Shown here: positions 37,545-47,832 of the stretch, piece after piece
Layout: every line of letters begins with the position of its first letter
How positions within the stretch are numbered: the stretch's first letter is position 1
NCBI GenBank assembly: GCA_003155655.1
Contig: PMDS01000097.1
Span: 1-64,000, forward strand
Length of the DNA: 64,000 bases
DNA from: Melioribacter sp.
Lineage (GTDB): Bacteria; Bacteroidota; Ignavibacteria; Ignavibacteriales; Melioribacteraceae
Reading direction: 5' to 3'
Translations under genes and position numbers: made by a program
Notes under the pieces: model-generated
The model's input: only the letters and a program-made list of their open reading frames with translations
Told to the model about the DNA's origin: nothing
Database searches by the model: none

Positions 37545-39710
37545 ATGAATTGGTTCTATAATCTCAATATCAAAAATAAATTGTTATTAAGCTATGTGAT
37601 TGTAGCTTTTATCGCTTCAATAATAGGATATGTCGGGTATTCAGGAATATATAACTCAGGTATTGCACAGAAAGAGTTAGCTACTTGTAAATCACCTGCC
37701 CTTATGCAAATCAATAAATTGGAATCCGCTCTAAACTTTAGTGTTGTGGCAGAAAGAGGAGTAATTAATCGTAGAATGTTCTCTGATCCGGTAATAAGGG
37801 AAGTTCAATTTAAAGCTTCGGAAACCGGAATAACAGAATTCAATATCGCAAGGAAGGAATTGGAGCTTCTTCTTAAAACAGATGAGGAGAAAACATTATT
37901 TAATGGAATTGCAGACTACTATAATAAATGGAAAGCAAAACATGAATTATTAATTGAAATTGGAAAAGAAAAAGAAAAACTTATGCAGAATGATGCAAAA
38001 GAAAATGATGCCCTAATTGTTGAGGATGACGCAAAAATATTAACCTTGTCTTTAGAAAATAGTGATCAATACCTGGCGGTGCGTAACACAATTAGAAAAT
38101 TGAATGACATAATTTTGAAATCTGTGCAAGAACTTGAACAAAATTCAGATAATGCAAGAACTTCTGATACAGTATTACTAATACTATTTACAATAGGTGG
38201 TTTTGCAACTGCAATATTGTTGGGATATTTCATAACTGGAGTAATTAATAAGCCAACAAAGAGTGTTATGGAAATGGCAAATGAATTAGCCAAAGGTCAC
38301 GTCAAAGCCAGAGCGGAAGTAATTAACAATGATGAACTGGGAATGATGGCAAATACTTGTAATGAAATGGCAATAAGACTAAATAATTATGCTGATATAA
38401 TGCATAAAATAGCCGAAGGCGATCTAAGTCTATCTGTACAGCCGACAGATCAGGATGATGTTCTTGCTCCAGCACTAAACAGTATAGTTAATTCCTTGAA
38501 CAAATTGAAAAATGAAACGGATCATGCCACACAGATTTATCAGAGTGGAGATACAGATCATCGAATCGACTCTGCCAAATTTAATGGTGGATATAGAGAA
38601 ATTACAGAAGGATTCAATAAAAGTATAAATGAGATTGTCACAGTTGTTAGAACGGGTTATGTAACAATGCAGAGACTTAGGGATGGTGATTTAACAGCAA
38701 GAATGATAGGTGATTTCCAGGGTAGATTTAAACATTACCAAGACAACATTAACAGCCTTGGAGAATCATTAAATAAATTAGTAATAGAAATAAAAGAAGC
38801 TGTTTCAGCAACGGCAAGCGCAAGTAATGAGATATCATCAAGCACAGAACAAATGGCGGCAGGCTCACAAGAACAAAGTTCTCAAACAGCAGAAGTTGCC
38901 AGCGCTATCGAAGAGATGACCAAAACAATATTAGAAACTTCTAAAAATTCTGCAGCTACATCAGGAGCTGCAAAGAATTCAGGTATAATTGCACAGGAGG
39001 GCGGAAGAGTAGTATCAGAAACAATTCAAGGTATGGTTAGGATTGCAGAAGTTGTTAATAAATCGGCAGAAACAGTTAAGACACTTGGCAAGAGCAGCGA
39101 TCAGATCGGCGAGATTATCCAGGTAATAGATGACATTGCAGACCAAACCAACCTGCTTGCATTAAATGCAGCCATAGAAGCAGCCCGGGCAGGAGAACAG
39201 GGGCGCGGCTTTGCTGTAGTAGCAGATGAAGTAAGAAAACTTGCAGAGCGCACAACCAAGGCAACAAAAGAAATAGCATCAATGATTAAACAGATACAGA
39301 AAGATACTAATGGTGCAGTTGCATCAATGAAAGAAGGAACAGATGAGGTTGAAAAGGGGAAACAATTAGCAGACTTGGCGGGGCAGTCATTAGAGGAAAT
39401 CATAAAAAGTGCAGAAGAAGTAGTAGATATGTCTACTCAAGTAGCTGCAGCAAGTGAAGAACAGTCGAGTGCGGCAGAACAGATAAGCAAGAATATTGAG
39501 GCAATTAGTAATGTAACGCAGGAAAGCGCTGCAGGAATACAGCAAATTGCCCAGGCATCTGAAGATTTGAACAGATTAACAATAAATCTCCAAAATATAA
39601 TTTCAAAATTTAAAATTGAAGAGTCAAATTCGGTCAGCCGATTAAATATAAAACCGGCTGTTAAAAGTCATCACTCAGTACGCTCTAATGGAGTTATTAT
39701 TGAATCATAA
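37545..39710 (+). CDS. methyl-accepting chemotaxis protein 1
   Basis: A 721-residue transmembrane receptor. TM1 about 13-32, periplasmic four-helix-bundle-like domain about 33-208, TM2 about 209-232, HAMP about 233-285, then two or three further HAMP-like segments (about 290-420) with GDLSLSV and GDLTARM signatures, and the signalling hairpin (about 425-690) with tip [21 protein letters not shown]-terminal tail ends [10 protein letters not shown], shared with the other two MCPs. AAGGAG lies 6 nt before the ATG. A perfect terminator follows. It follows cheW1 by 82 bp. Ligand unknown. Confidence 0.94.
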   Translation: MNWFYNLNIKNKLLLSYVIVAFIASIIGYVGYSGIYNSGIAQKELATCKSPALMQINKLESALNFSVVAERGVINRRMFSDPVIREVQFKASETGITEFNIARKELELLLKTDEEKTLFNGIADYYNKWKAKHELLIEIGKEKEKLMQNDAKENDALIVEDDAKILTLSLENSDQYLAVRNTIRKLNDIILKSVQELEQNSDNARTSDTVLLILFTIGGFATAILLGYFITGVINKPTKSVMEMANELAKGHVKARAEVINNDELGMMANTCNEMAIRLNNYADIMHKIAEGDLSLSVQPTDQDDVLAPALNSIVNSLNKLKNETDHATQIYQSGDTDHRIDSAKFNGGYREITEGFNKSINEIVTVVRTGYVTMQRLRDGDLTARMIGDFQGRFKHYQDNINSLGESLNKLVIEIKEAVSATASASNEISSSTEQMAAGSQEQSSQTAEVASAIEEMTKTILETSKNSAATSGAAKNSGIIAQEGGRVVSETIQGMVRIAEVVNKSAETVKTLGKSSDQIGEIIQVIDDIADQTNLLALNAAIEAARAGEQGRGFAVVADEVRKLAERTTKATKEIASMIKQIQKDTNGAVASMKEGTDEVEKGKQLADLAGQSLEEIIKSAEEVVDMSTQVAAASEEQSSAAEQISKNIEAISNVTQESAAGIQQIAQASEDLNRLTINLQNIISKFKIEESNSVSRLNIKPAVKSHHSVRSNGVIIES

Positions 39711-39717
39711 TTAAATG

Positions 39718-39756
39718 AAAGATAGACTGCCCTAAAAATCAGTCTATCTTTTTATC
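39718..39756 (+). terminator. terminator after MCP 1
   Basis: AAAGATAGACTG and CAGTCTATCTTT form a perfect 12-bp stem around a 10-base loop, continuing into TTTAT. Classic rho-independent structure. Confidence 0.88.
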
Positions 39757-39809
39757 TCTAAAATTACTGATACTTCCCTCCATGTGATGGCACATTCACA
39801 AATGTTTAT

Positions 39810-39837
39810 TAAATTCAGTTAAAGCCGTTTTCGATAA
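39810..39837 (+). promoter_or_regulatory. sigma28-like promoter candidate before the 7TM kinase
   Basis: TAAA (39810-39813), 16 bp, TTCGATAA (39830-39837). One base longer than the ideal spacing; 126 bp before the start codon. Weaker than the cheW1 site. Confidence 0.35.
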
Positions 39838-39963
39838 TTAAGATATAATTCTATTTAACAAGAACTTTAATAGAAAAGAGCATTATATATTAACAGAAAA
39901 CTGAAAAAATAAATTTATTTCTTGATAAGATAGGCTAAATTTAGCCTACATATAATAAATCAA

Positions 39964-42900
39964 ATGAATATATACATACTTTTCAATATTATTAATATTC
40001 CAATAGCTCTATTTCTTGGAATTTCAATTTATTCAAGAGAACCATCCAATAAACTCAACAGAATTTTTCTTTTCTTCATGCTAATTGCTGGATACACAGC
40101 ATTCTGTGAATTTTTCCGGTTGGCTTCACCAGATGTACAATATGCTATGATCTGGCATAGAGCCTCATTTCTATGGCCATTCTTTGTTGCTATTCAATTA
40201 AAGTTTGTACTGGAGCTATCAGGAAACAGAGCTTTAGATAGTAAAATATTAAATGTCATTTTATTTGCACCCGCAATTATTATATCAGGTCTCCATTTAT
40301 TCACAGATGTTTTGTATTTAGGACTGGTAAAGGAGTCTTATGGATGGATATTTATCCACGCTCAAAACATATCGGCTCTGTTTGTAATAGTATACTTTAT
40401 TACTTGGAGTATTAGTTCTTTGTTCATAACAATTAGATATTATTTTTTCCAAAAAGACAAGAAAGTTCAAAAGAGAATATTTTTTGTAATTATAGGAATA
40501 TCAATCCCAACATTTGCCGGCTTGATAGTCAACGGTATATTACAGGATTTAGGCTACAGATTACCTCCAGCTGATTCCATTGTTTTTATAATTAGCGCAG
40601 TATTCATCTCAATAAGCTTAAAAGGTAATAAAACATTTGTTGTAGATCCTCTAGCAACTGTAAAAAAAATATTTACGTCTATGAAGGAATACCTTCTTAT
40701 TGTAAACAATGAAAAAGAAATTGTTTTAGCAAGTGATTCTTATTTAACCTGCACAGGATTAAACTTCAATGATGTACAAAATAAAAAAATTGAAAAATTT
40801 ATCGAAAGTAGTAATTTAGTTGAAAAACTGTTTGACGAATCTAAGTCAGGTAAAGAAATTGAGGTTAATTTAATTGCAGTTGATGGAAGTAAAATATCAG
40901 TCTCTGTTGTAATTTCTGCCATTTTGGACCCAAATATTAAAGAGAGATTTTACTTGTTGATCTGCAGGGATTTACGGGAAAGAAGATATTTAGAAAATGA
41001 ATTACGTGAAGAACAGAGAAATCTAGAAAAAATGGTGCGCAAAAGAACTGCTGAACTTGAAGAATCAAATATGATTTTGGAAGAAGAAATAAGTGAACAT
41101 AAAATAATTGAAAAAGCATTAAATGAATCTGAAAATAAATATAGAGGGATATTTGACTATGCCCCCATTGGAATATTCCAAACTCAAATAGATGGTAAAT
41201 TAATTATTGCCAATTATAAATTCGCCGATATGTTAGGTTATAATTCTTTTGATGAATTGAAGAATGTGAACATGAATGAAATCTATTATGACCCTGAAGA
41301 AAGAAGAAATCTGATTGAGAACAACAGAGATTTCGGTCTTTTGCAAGGACATCAGGTAAGATGGAAAAGAAAAGACGGCAAAATTATATGGGTTCAACTT
41401 ACTTCACATTCTATAAAAAATGAATCCGCAGACATATTATATTTTGAAAGTTTTGTTATTAATATTGAACATCAAAAATTAATTGAAGATGAACTTAAAG
41501 AAAGTGAAGAAAGATATAGACATCTCTTTGAAAATTCCCCAATTGGTATATATAGAACGACACCCGATGGTAAAATTATATTAGCTAATCATGCAATTGT
41601 TAGGATGCTACAATTTGAAAGCTTTGAAGAACTTGCTCTGAGGGACATTCAAAAGGAAGGATATCAGCAACCCGGTTCAAGAGAAGAATTCATTAATGAA
41701 ATTGAAAGCAAAGGCGAGGTAATTGGATTTGAAGCAACTTGGTTAAAAAAAGATGGCAGTCATATTATTCTAAATGAAAGTGCAAAATGCGTCTACGATG
41801 ATGAAGGAAAAATAAAATATTATGAAGGAACTGTAGAAGATATTACCGAACAGGTTCACGCTATTAGAACTCTTAAGGAATCTGAAGAAAAATTCAGAGT
41901 ACTTGCTGAAAAATCTCCAATGATGATTATAATCTATCAGGAAGGACAAGTCAAATATGTTAATGACGAAGGTGCAAATGCAACAGGATATAACAAAGAA
42001 TTTCTAACATCGCCCTCCTTCGATTTCAGAACACTATTTACAGAGGATTCTGTTAAGAGACTTGAGGATTCTTTTGAAATACACATGAGGGGAGAAGAAG
42101 TTCCAATACAAGACTATTCAGTAATTTCAAAAAGCGGTGAGCTAATAGATATTTACATAAGAACAAAAGTTATTAAGTACAAGGGAAAAGATGCGGTGAT
42201 GGTAATTATAAATAATATTACCGAACGAAAGAAAATGGAAAACGCACTTCGGGAAAGTGAAGAAAGATACCGCAACTTAATTGAAAATATTAATGAAGTA
42301 TATTTCATTACAAATACCATCGGCAAAACGACATATATAAGTACAAATGTAATCTCTTTTTCTGGATACCCGGCAAGCTATTTTATTGGGAAATCTTCAT
42401 TTATGTTGACATATAAAGGTGATTTCAGAAGAGTGTATGATTTTTACCAGGAGAAAATGAGAGATGGTACTATTGATGCGTCAATTGAATTTAGAGCGGT
42501 AAAAAAAGATGGAAGTATATATTGGGTAGAACAAATAACAAGGTTTATTCGTGATAAAGATGGAGAGGTAATTGAATTTCATAGTGTAGTACGTGATATA
42601 AATGTCAGAAAAAGTGCAGAAGAAAAATTACATCTTCTAGCGCAAGCAGTTAAAAGTTCGGGTGAAGGAATCAGCATAACTGACCTGGAGAATAATATTA
42701 TATTTGTCAATGAAGCATTTACAAGAATTTATGGATATAGTGAAAGTGAACTAATCGGTAAAAATATTTCAATGGTGCGTTCTAAGAATAATGTTGAACC
42801 CAAAATAGAAGAGGTTAGAATTTCAACAATAAGAGGAGGATGGTCGGGGGAATTAATTAATAAAAGAAAAGATGGTACTGAATTTCCAATCTTCTTAAGC

Positions 42901-44568
42901 ACTTCAACTGTTCTGAATGATAATAATATGCCCTTTGCACTTGTGGGGGTAACAAGAGATATTACTGAATCAAAAATTGCAGAGGAAAAAGTGCAGCTCT
43001 TAGCGCAGGCAGTAAAAAGCAGCGGTGAGGCTATAACTGTAACAGACCTGAATAATGATCTTCTTTTTGTTAATGATACATTTACTGAAATGTACGGATT
43101 CAGTGAGAGCGAGGTGCTTGGGAAAAATATTTCAATAATTCATTCAACCAGTAATCCAAAGCCGATTCTTGAAGAAATTCGTTTAAATTCAATTAATAAT
43201 AGATGGGTGGGTGAACTGGTAAACCAGAGAAAAGATGGAACTGAATTCCCTATTTTTCTTAGCACGTCCTGTGTGTATGATGAAAACGGAAAACCTTATG
43301 CGCTGGTAGGTGTGGCAAGAGATATAACCGAGCGCCGCAAGGATGAAAAGCAGTTAGAAGAATATCGAAATAATCTTGAACTGCTTGTAGTTGAAAGAAC
43401 TAGAAATCTTGATAAAGTAAATACTCTTCTCAAAGAAGAAATAGAAAAACAAAAAGCTGCCGAAGAAATAATCCAGGATCAGCTCGAATTTCTACAGACC
43501 CTTATTGATACTATTCCAAGTCCAATATTTATCAGGGGAACTAACAAAGTTTATAAGGGTTGTAATAGTGCTTTTGCAAGTTTTCATGGTCTTACTAAAC
43601 AGGAAATAATCGGAAAAAATATTCAAGAACTTTCTCCAACAATACCTGTAGATGCTGTTATTGAGAAGGACAGGGAATTATTATTATCCCTGGGCAATCA
43701 AAAGTATGAGACCATGACCAGAGACTCTAAAGGTGTAGTATACAATATGATGATGCTGAAGGCAGTTTATACAAAAGCGGACGGCACTGTTGATGGAATT
43801 GTTGGAATTATGCTGGATATTACTGAAATAAAGAAACTTGAAAATGAAATTCTTAATTCTCTTGAGAAAGAAAAAGAGTTAAGTAAAATGAAAACTCGTT
43901 TTATATCTGTTGCCTCACACGAGTTTAGAACTCCGCTTACTTCAATACTTGCTTCAGCAGATTTATTGGAATTATACGGCAGGAAGTGGACAGAGAGCAA
44001 GTATTTGCAGTATGTTGGTAATATACAAAGAGCTGTTGAATATATGACAGAACTTATTAATGATGTTCTTACTGTCAATAGAGAAGATTCAAGCAGGATT
44101 AAATTTATTCCCGAAAAAGTGAATCTGCATGAATTTCTGGATGAAATTATTAATAATATCAAAATTACAGCAAGTACTAACATCAAATTCAAATTTGATT
44201 ATAAGTTAAAAGCAAATGTTTTTAAATTGGATAAAAAAATAATTAAACAGGTTGCTACTAATCTTATTTCTAATTCTGTTAAATATTCTCCAAATGGAGG
44301 AATAATAAAAGTTGACGTCTGTAAAGAAGATGACAAACTTCTTATAATAATTGAAGATGAAGGAATTGGTATTTCACAAGAAGATTTAGAACAATTAACT
44401 GAACCATTTCACCGTGGTAAAAATGTCGGGTCTATAGCAGGCACCGGTTTGGGACTTTCAATTACTAAAAGATCAATTGAGACTCATGGAGGTATTCTTT
44501 CAATTGAGAGTGAATTAAATAAGGGAACTAAAGTAACTGTTAAATTGGATTTTGAAAGTATAAAATAA
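39964..44568 (+). CDS. 7TM multi-PAS sensor histidine kinase
   Basis: A 1,534-residue membrane kinase. Seven helices of the histidine-kinase 7TM input type occupy about 5-225. Then PAS1 (about 235-345), a coiled coil (about 345-385), PAS2-PAS7 (about 385-1130), a second coiled coil, PAS8 (about 1165-1285), HisKA with SVASHEFRTPLTSILASADL (His 1319) and HATPase with NLISNSVKYSPNG, EDEGIGISQEDL and GTGLGLSITKRS. PAS6 and PAS7 are a tandem duplication (42628-43353). The following gene 112 bp later is a REC-LytTR regulator, a plausible partner. Domain limits are estimated from repeated sequence starts. Confidence 0.92.
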   Translation: MNIYILFNIINIPIALFLGISIYSREPSNKLNRIFLFFMLIAGYTAFCEFFRLASPDVQYAMIWHRASFLWPFFVAIQLKFVLELSGNRALDSKILNVILFAPAIIISGLHLFTDVLYLGLVKESYGWIFIHAQNISALFVIVYFITWSISSLFITIRYYFFQKDKKVQKRIFFVIIGISIPTFAGLIVNGILQDLGYRLPPADSIVFIISAVFISISLKGNKTFVVDPLATVKKIFTSMKEYLLIVNNEKEIVLASDSYLTCTGLNFNDVQNKKIEKFIESSNLVEKLFDESKSGKEIEVNLIAVDGSKISVSVVISAILDPNIKERFYLLICRDLRERRYLENELREEQRNLEKMVRKRTAELEESNMILEEEISEHKIIEKALNESENKYRGIFDYAPIGIFQTQIDGKLIIANYKFADMLGYNSFDELKNVNMNEIYYDPEERRNLIENNRDFGLLQGHQVRWKRKDGKIIWVQLTSHSIKNESADILYFESFVINIEHQKLIEDELKESEERYRHLFENSPIGIYRTTPDGKIILANHAIVRMLQFESFEELALRDIQKEGYQQPGSREEFINEIESKGEVIGFEATWLKKDGSHIILNESAKCVYDDEGKIKYYEGTVEDITEQVHAIRTLKESEEKFRVLAEKSPMMIIIYQEGQVKYVNDEGANATGYNKEFLTSPSFDFRTLFTEDSVKRLEDSFEIHMRGEEVPIQDYSVISKSGELIDIYIRTKVIKYKGKDAVMVIINNITERKKMENALRESEERYRNLIENINEVYFITNTIGKTTYISTNVISFSGYPASYFIGKSSFMLTYKGDFRRVYDFYQEKMRDGTIDASIEFRAVKKDGSIYWVEQITRFIRDKDGEVIEFHSVVRDINVRKSAEEKLHLLAQAVKSSGEGISITDLENNIIFVNEAFTRIYGYSESELIGKNISMVRSKNNVEPKIEEVRISTIRGGWSGELINKRKDGTEFPIFLSTSTVLNDNNMPFALVGVTRDITESKIAEEKVQLLAQAVKSSGEAITVTDLNNDLLFVNDTFTEMYGFSESEVLGKNISIIHSTSNPKPILEEIRLNSINNRWVGELVNQRKDGTEFPIFLSTSCVYDENGKPYALVGVARDITERRKDEKQLEEYRNNLELLVVERTRNLDKVNTLLKEEIEKQKAAEEIIQDQLEFLQTLIDTIPSPIFIRGTNKVYKGCNSAFASFHGLTKQEIIGKNIQELSPTIPVDAVIEKDRELLLSLGNQKYETMTRDSKGVVYNMMMLKAVYTKADGTVDGIVGIMLDITEIKKLENEILNSLEKEKELSKMKTRFISVASHEFRTPLTSILASADLLELYGRKWTESKYLQYVGNIQRAVEYMTELINDVLTVNREDSSRIKFIPEKVNLHEFLDEIINNIKITASTNIKFKFDYKLKANVFKLDKKIIKQVATNLISNSVKYSPNGGIIKVDVCKEDDKLLIIIEDEGIGISQEDLEQLTEPFHRGKNVGSIAGTGLGLSITKRSIETHGGILSIESELNKGTKVTVKLDFESIK
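42628..43353 (+). repeat. tandem 363-bp duplication encoding PAS6 and PAS7
   Basis: Two successive 121-codon units, 42628-42990 and 42991-43353. Both contain LLAQAVKSSGE, YG(Y/F)SESE(L/V)(I/L)GKNIS and RKDGTEFPIFLSTS at the same offsets. A recent internal duplication of one PAS module. Confidence 0.85.
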
Positions 44569-44680
44569 TAGTATTAAAGTATTTAAGTGAAGCAGAATTT
44601 TCTATTGTATAAGAACTATTGTTGATTTTACGACATAATTTTTATTTTTATAATGATCTTTTTTTCATTTAATTTAAAAT

Positions 44681-45460
44681 ATGAGAGAACAATTGTCAAA
44701 AAAAATATTATTGATAGAAGATGACATTAATGTCCGAACTACAATCAAAGAGCTATTAGAGAATAATGATTATGTTGTTTTTGCGGCGTCTGATGGTAAG
44801 GAGGGGATTCAACTTGCACAAGAAATTCGACCTAACCTAATAATAAGCGATATAATGATGCCTCACGTAAACGGATATGACGTTTTAAAAAGTTTAAGGA
44901 AAGATCCTAAATTTGATGACATACCATTTGTTTTTTTAAGCGCAAAAGCAGAAATATCTGATTTTAGAGAAGGGATGGACTTAGGTGCAGATGACTATCT
45001 TACAAAACCATTTAGAGCGGCAAGCTTATTAAAAATGATTGAGAACAAATTGATAAAATTTGACCTGCTTCATAAACAAAAAGGTGCAACTAACAAAAAA
45101 AATGAAAAAAAGGATGTTCTTACTGAAAATGATAAATTGTTCATAAATGTTAAAAATAAACCACAAATAATAAGAGTTGGTGATATTCTCTTTATTAAAG
45201 CTGAAGGAGAGTATTCAAACATTCATTTAGTTTCTGGTATTCAAATTTTAAAACGCAAGCTGGTAAAAGAGTGGGAACTACAACTGCCGGAAAGTATTTT
45301 TTTGAGAATTCACCGCTCTACAATAATCAATCTAAATTATATGGAAAAAATTGAAAAATGGTATAATAGATCATATGTTATTTATCTTAAAAATTACCCT
45401 GATAAATTTATTGTAAGCCAAAGATTTGCCACTAAGTTAAAGTCAAATTATATTTTATAG
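44681..45460 (+). CDS. LytTR-type DNA-binding response regulator
   Basis: A 259-residue regulator. Receiver about 8-125: LLIEDD acidic pair, NLIISDIMMPHVNGYD phospho-Asp (about 57) and DYLTKPFRA lysine. LytTR DNA-binding domain about 155-257: VGDILFIKAEGEYSNIHLV, then FLRIHRSTIINLNYMEKIE, the family signatures. It follows the 7TM kinase by 112 bp and is the likely partner. Its receiver resembles that of the REC-kinase fusion downstream (shared LGADDYxTKPFRA), suggesting a common origin. Target promoters not identified. Confidence 0.9.
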   Translation: MREQLSKKILLIEDDINVRTTIKELLENNDYVVFAASDGKEGIQLAQEIRPNLIISDIMMPHVNGYDVLKSLRKDPKFDDIPFVFLSAKAEISDFREGMDLGADDYLTKPFRAASLLKMIENKLIKFDLLHKQKGATNKKNEKKDVLTENDKLFINVKNKPQIIRVGDILFIKAEGEYSNIHLVSGIQILKRKLVKEWELQLPESIFLRIHRSTIINLNYMEKIEKWYNRSYVIYLKNYPDKFIVSQRFATKLKSNYIL

Positions 45461-45694
45461 GTTATTCTTTCCATAATCTATCTACTAAACTCATCAAAAA
45501 AAGATTTAAAATCTTGGAACTTCCGTATTCAAATTTTTCGACTACATTCTTTTAAGAAATTTTTCTGCAATAACCACATTTTAATTCTTTTAAGAGTTTT
45601 TGTGATGTAGCATTTACTGCAGAAAATACTCGCTTAATGCAATAACAATGCTTCTACTTCATTTTATTAAAAAATTAGTTCAAGAGGACGAATA

Positions 45695-46819
45695 TTGTAT
45701 ATAAAAAGAAAAATAATCATGAATTCTATAGAAAAAAAAATTTTAATAATTGAAGATGATAAAGAAGTAAGAGAAACAATTACAGAACTTGTAGAAAATG
45801 CCGGCTATAAACCAATCCCAATGCATGATGGGCAACAAGCAATACAGTTTCTTGAACATGAAATTCCTGATCTTGTAATTTCTGATATTATGATGCCTAA
45901 TATTGATGGGTACGGGGTTTTAGAGCACGTTAACAAGATGTCTTACAATTCTATCGTTCCGTTTATTTTCATTTCTGCAAGAGCTGAATATTTTGATATA
46001 AGGGAAGGAATGATTCTTGGAGCTGATGATTATATTACAAAACCATTCAGGGCTAAAGAACTTATTCAATCAATTGAAACCCAGTTGAAAAAAAAAGAGA
46101 GATTCGAAGGTAAATTTGAACAGATATGCAGTAATATTTCAACTTACATACCCCATGAACTTATAACTCCCATTGTTGCTATTCTTGGTTATCCAGATAT
46201 GATTATGGAGAATTTTAAGTCCTTAACGGAAAGCGAAATCTCACGTATGTTATCTCAGATAAAACTTGCCGGATTGAGGTTAAATAAGACGGTTAAAAAA
46301 TTTTTGAAATATACAGAAATCCAATCGAGACTAATCTTACAAAATAAGGGCGGGAAGATAGGTATACGTAGCTCTAATCCTACTGCTGTCATCAATCTTG
46401 TTTGTCAAAAAGTCGCCATGGAATCAGAAAGAGAAAAAGATGTGGTCTTAGATGTTGATGATGCTATGGTGAATATTGAATTGGAAGACCTGGAATATAT
46501 TATTGAGGAACTATTGACTAATGCCCTAAAGTTTTCGAATGCAGGTACAAAAATAATAATTAAAGGGAAAGTTGATCAAAATGTCTATAGAATTGAAGTT
46601 ATAGATCATGGCAGGGGAATGACTAAGGAACAGATTAAAAAAATATTTCCATTTGATCAGCATGACAGGGCGATATATGAACAACAAGGCATTGGTTTGG
46701 GACTAATAACAGTTAAAAAGATAACTGAATTTTACATGGGTAAATTAAATTTAACCAGTGAAATAGATAAGTCTACAACTTGTGTAATTTCTTTGCCGGT
46801 TAATACTTCGAATTTATAA
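45695..46819 (+). CDS. receiver-histidine kinase fusion protein
   Basis: A ~374-residue soluble protein: N-terminal receiver (about 12-135; LIIEDDKE, LVISDIMMPNIDGYG, DYITKPFRAKEL), HisKA with STYIPHELITPIVAILGYPD (His about 154), and HATPase with IEELLTNALKFSNAG, VIDHGRGMTKEQ and GIGLGLITVKKI. The receiver-first order implies control of kinase activity by phosphorylation. Two starts are possible: TTG at 45695 with AAGAGGA 6 nt upstream, or ATG at 45719 without a clear ribosome site. The stop is 6 bp before cheW2, so the kinase is co-transcribed with a chemotaxis coupling protein. Confidence 0.88.
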   Translation: MYIKRKIIMNSIEKKILIIEDDKEVRETITELVENAGYKPIPMHDGQQAIQFLEHEIPDLVISDIMMPNIDGYGVLEHVNKMSYNSIVPFIFISARAEYFDIREGMILGADDYITKPFRAKELIQSIETQLKKKERFEGKFEQICSNISTYIPHELITPIVAILGYPDMIMENFKSLTESEISRMLSQIKLAGLRLNKTVKKFLKYTEIQSRLILQNKGGKIGIRSSNPTAVINLVCQKVAMESEREKDVVLDVDDAMVNIELEDLEYIIEELLTNALKFSNAGTKIIIKGKVDQNVYRIEVIDHGRGMTKEQIKKIFPFDQHDRAIYEQQGIGLGLITVKKITEFYMGKLNLTSEIDKSTTCVISLPVNTSNL

Positions 46820-46825
46820 AGGAAA

Positions 46826-47284
46826 ATGTATGATACAAAAAATCGAAATGAAGCAGTTGAACTGCTTCAATTTGTCAGTTTCAAAATTGAAAATGAAGAG
46901 TTTGGCGTAGATATACTGGACGTACAAGAGATAAACAAAATGGTACCAATAACCAGGGTTCCTAATTCACCGGATTTTGTTGAAGGTGTTATTAACTTGC
47001 GTGGCAGGATAATACCGGTAATTGATTTAAGAACAAGGCTTGGATTGCCCAAAATAGAACAAGATAAAGATTCACGGATAATAGTTGTAGATTTAGAAAG
47101 AAAAACAATCGGATTTATTGTTGATGCTGTAAGTGAAGTATTAAGAATTCCTAAGAATGTTACTGAAGCTCGTCCTGAAATTGTTGGGAGCATTGATTCT
47201 GAGTTTATTAAGTCTATTGGCAAATTGGAAGACAGATTATTAATTTTAATTGATCTTAAAAAGGTTTTATCAGTTGGTGCATAA
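46826..47284 (+). CDS. cheW: CheW coupling protein, paralogue 2
   Basis: A 152-residue CheW with [40 protein letters not shown] and the final [16 protein letters not shown]. It aligns throughout with cheW1 and cheW3 but its DNA and several positions differ more (for example ITRVPNSPDF for [10 protein letters not shown]). AAAGGA lies 4-9 nt before the ATG. It is translated just after the receiver-kinase fusion and is separated from the next MCP by 548 bp. Confidence 0.95.
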   Translation: MYDTKNRNEAVELLQFVSFKIENEEFGVDILDVQEINKMVPITRVPNSPDFVEGVINLRGRIIPVIDLRTRLGLPKIEQDKDSRIIVVDLERKTIGFIVDAVSEVLRIPKNVTEARPEIVGSIDSEFIKSIGKLEDRLLILIDLKKVLSVGA

Positions 47285-47832
47285 GATAGAATGAATTGAT
47301 TGTTGTTTAAAATGGAGTTAAGGCAAATTAAAATTTATTGAACGCGAAAACACAAAAACACCTTTCCCAAGATATAGTAGTAATCAAAATCTTAATTAAT
47401 ACTCTTGCAGTTTTTCCTCTCTGGCAATAAAGTGCATTTACTAACCTTGAAGCACACCTTAAAATTTCGTTGAAATTCGTCACTAAAGAAACCTCGCAAT
47501 CTTAATAAATATGTATAAAGTCTATTAAAAATGAAATGGATGAATAATAACCGATGTAAGAGTAAATGTAAAAGGAGTTTTGTATCGTTTATATGTAACA
47601 TTATTGCGCTTACTTCAGAAATGTTGCACTTATTGCAATTTTATTAAAATTCTAAACACTATATCGATAATTTAAAAGAAAAACCAAACAAAGTATTCTG
47701 AGAAAATAAGAGTTCTTGTGCTAGTTTCTTATTAATTCTAACCAAGATAATAGTTGTTAATTTATTGAAATAATCAAAAGATAGAATAAATGGGAGATAA
47801 AATATTTATTAATAGATAAATTAAAGGAGAAA
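47285..47832. promoter_or_regulatory. 548-bp leader with sigma28-like candidate before the haem MCP
   Basis: No reading frame of note. TAAA (47645-47648), 14 bp, ATCGATAA (47663-47670) resembles a sigma28 site, one base short of ideal spacing, and would leave a leader of about 155 nt. AAAGGAGA directly precedes the ATG. No terminator is evident after cheW2. Confidence 0.4.

Noticed and set aside
45461-45694. Regulatory RNA between the LytTR regulator and the REC-kinase gene
   Set aside because: Only short AT-rich near-repeats such as TTCTTTTAAGA are present, with no stable stem or terminator.
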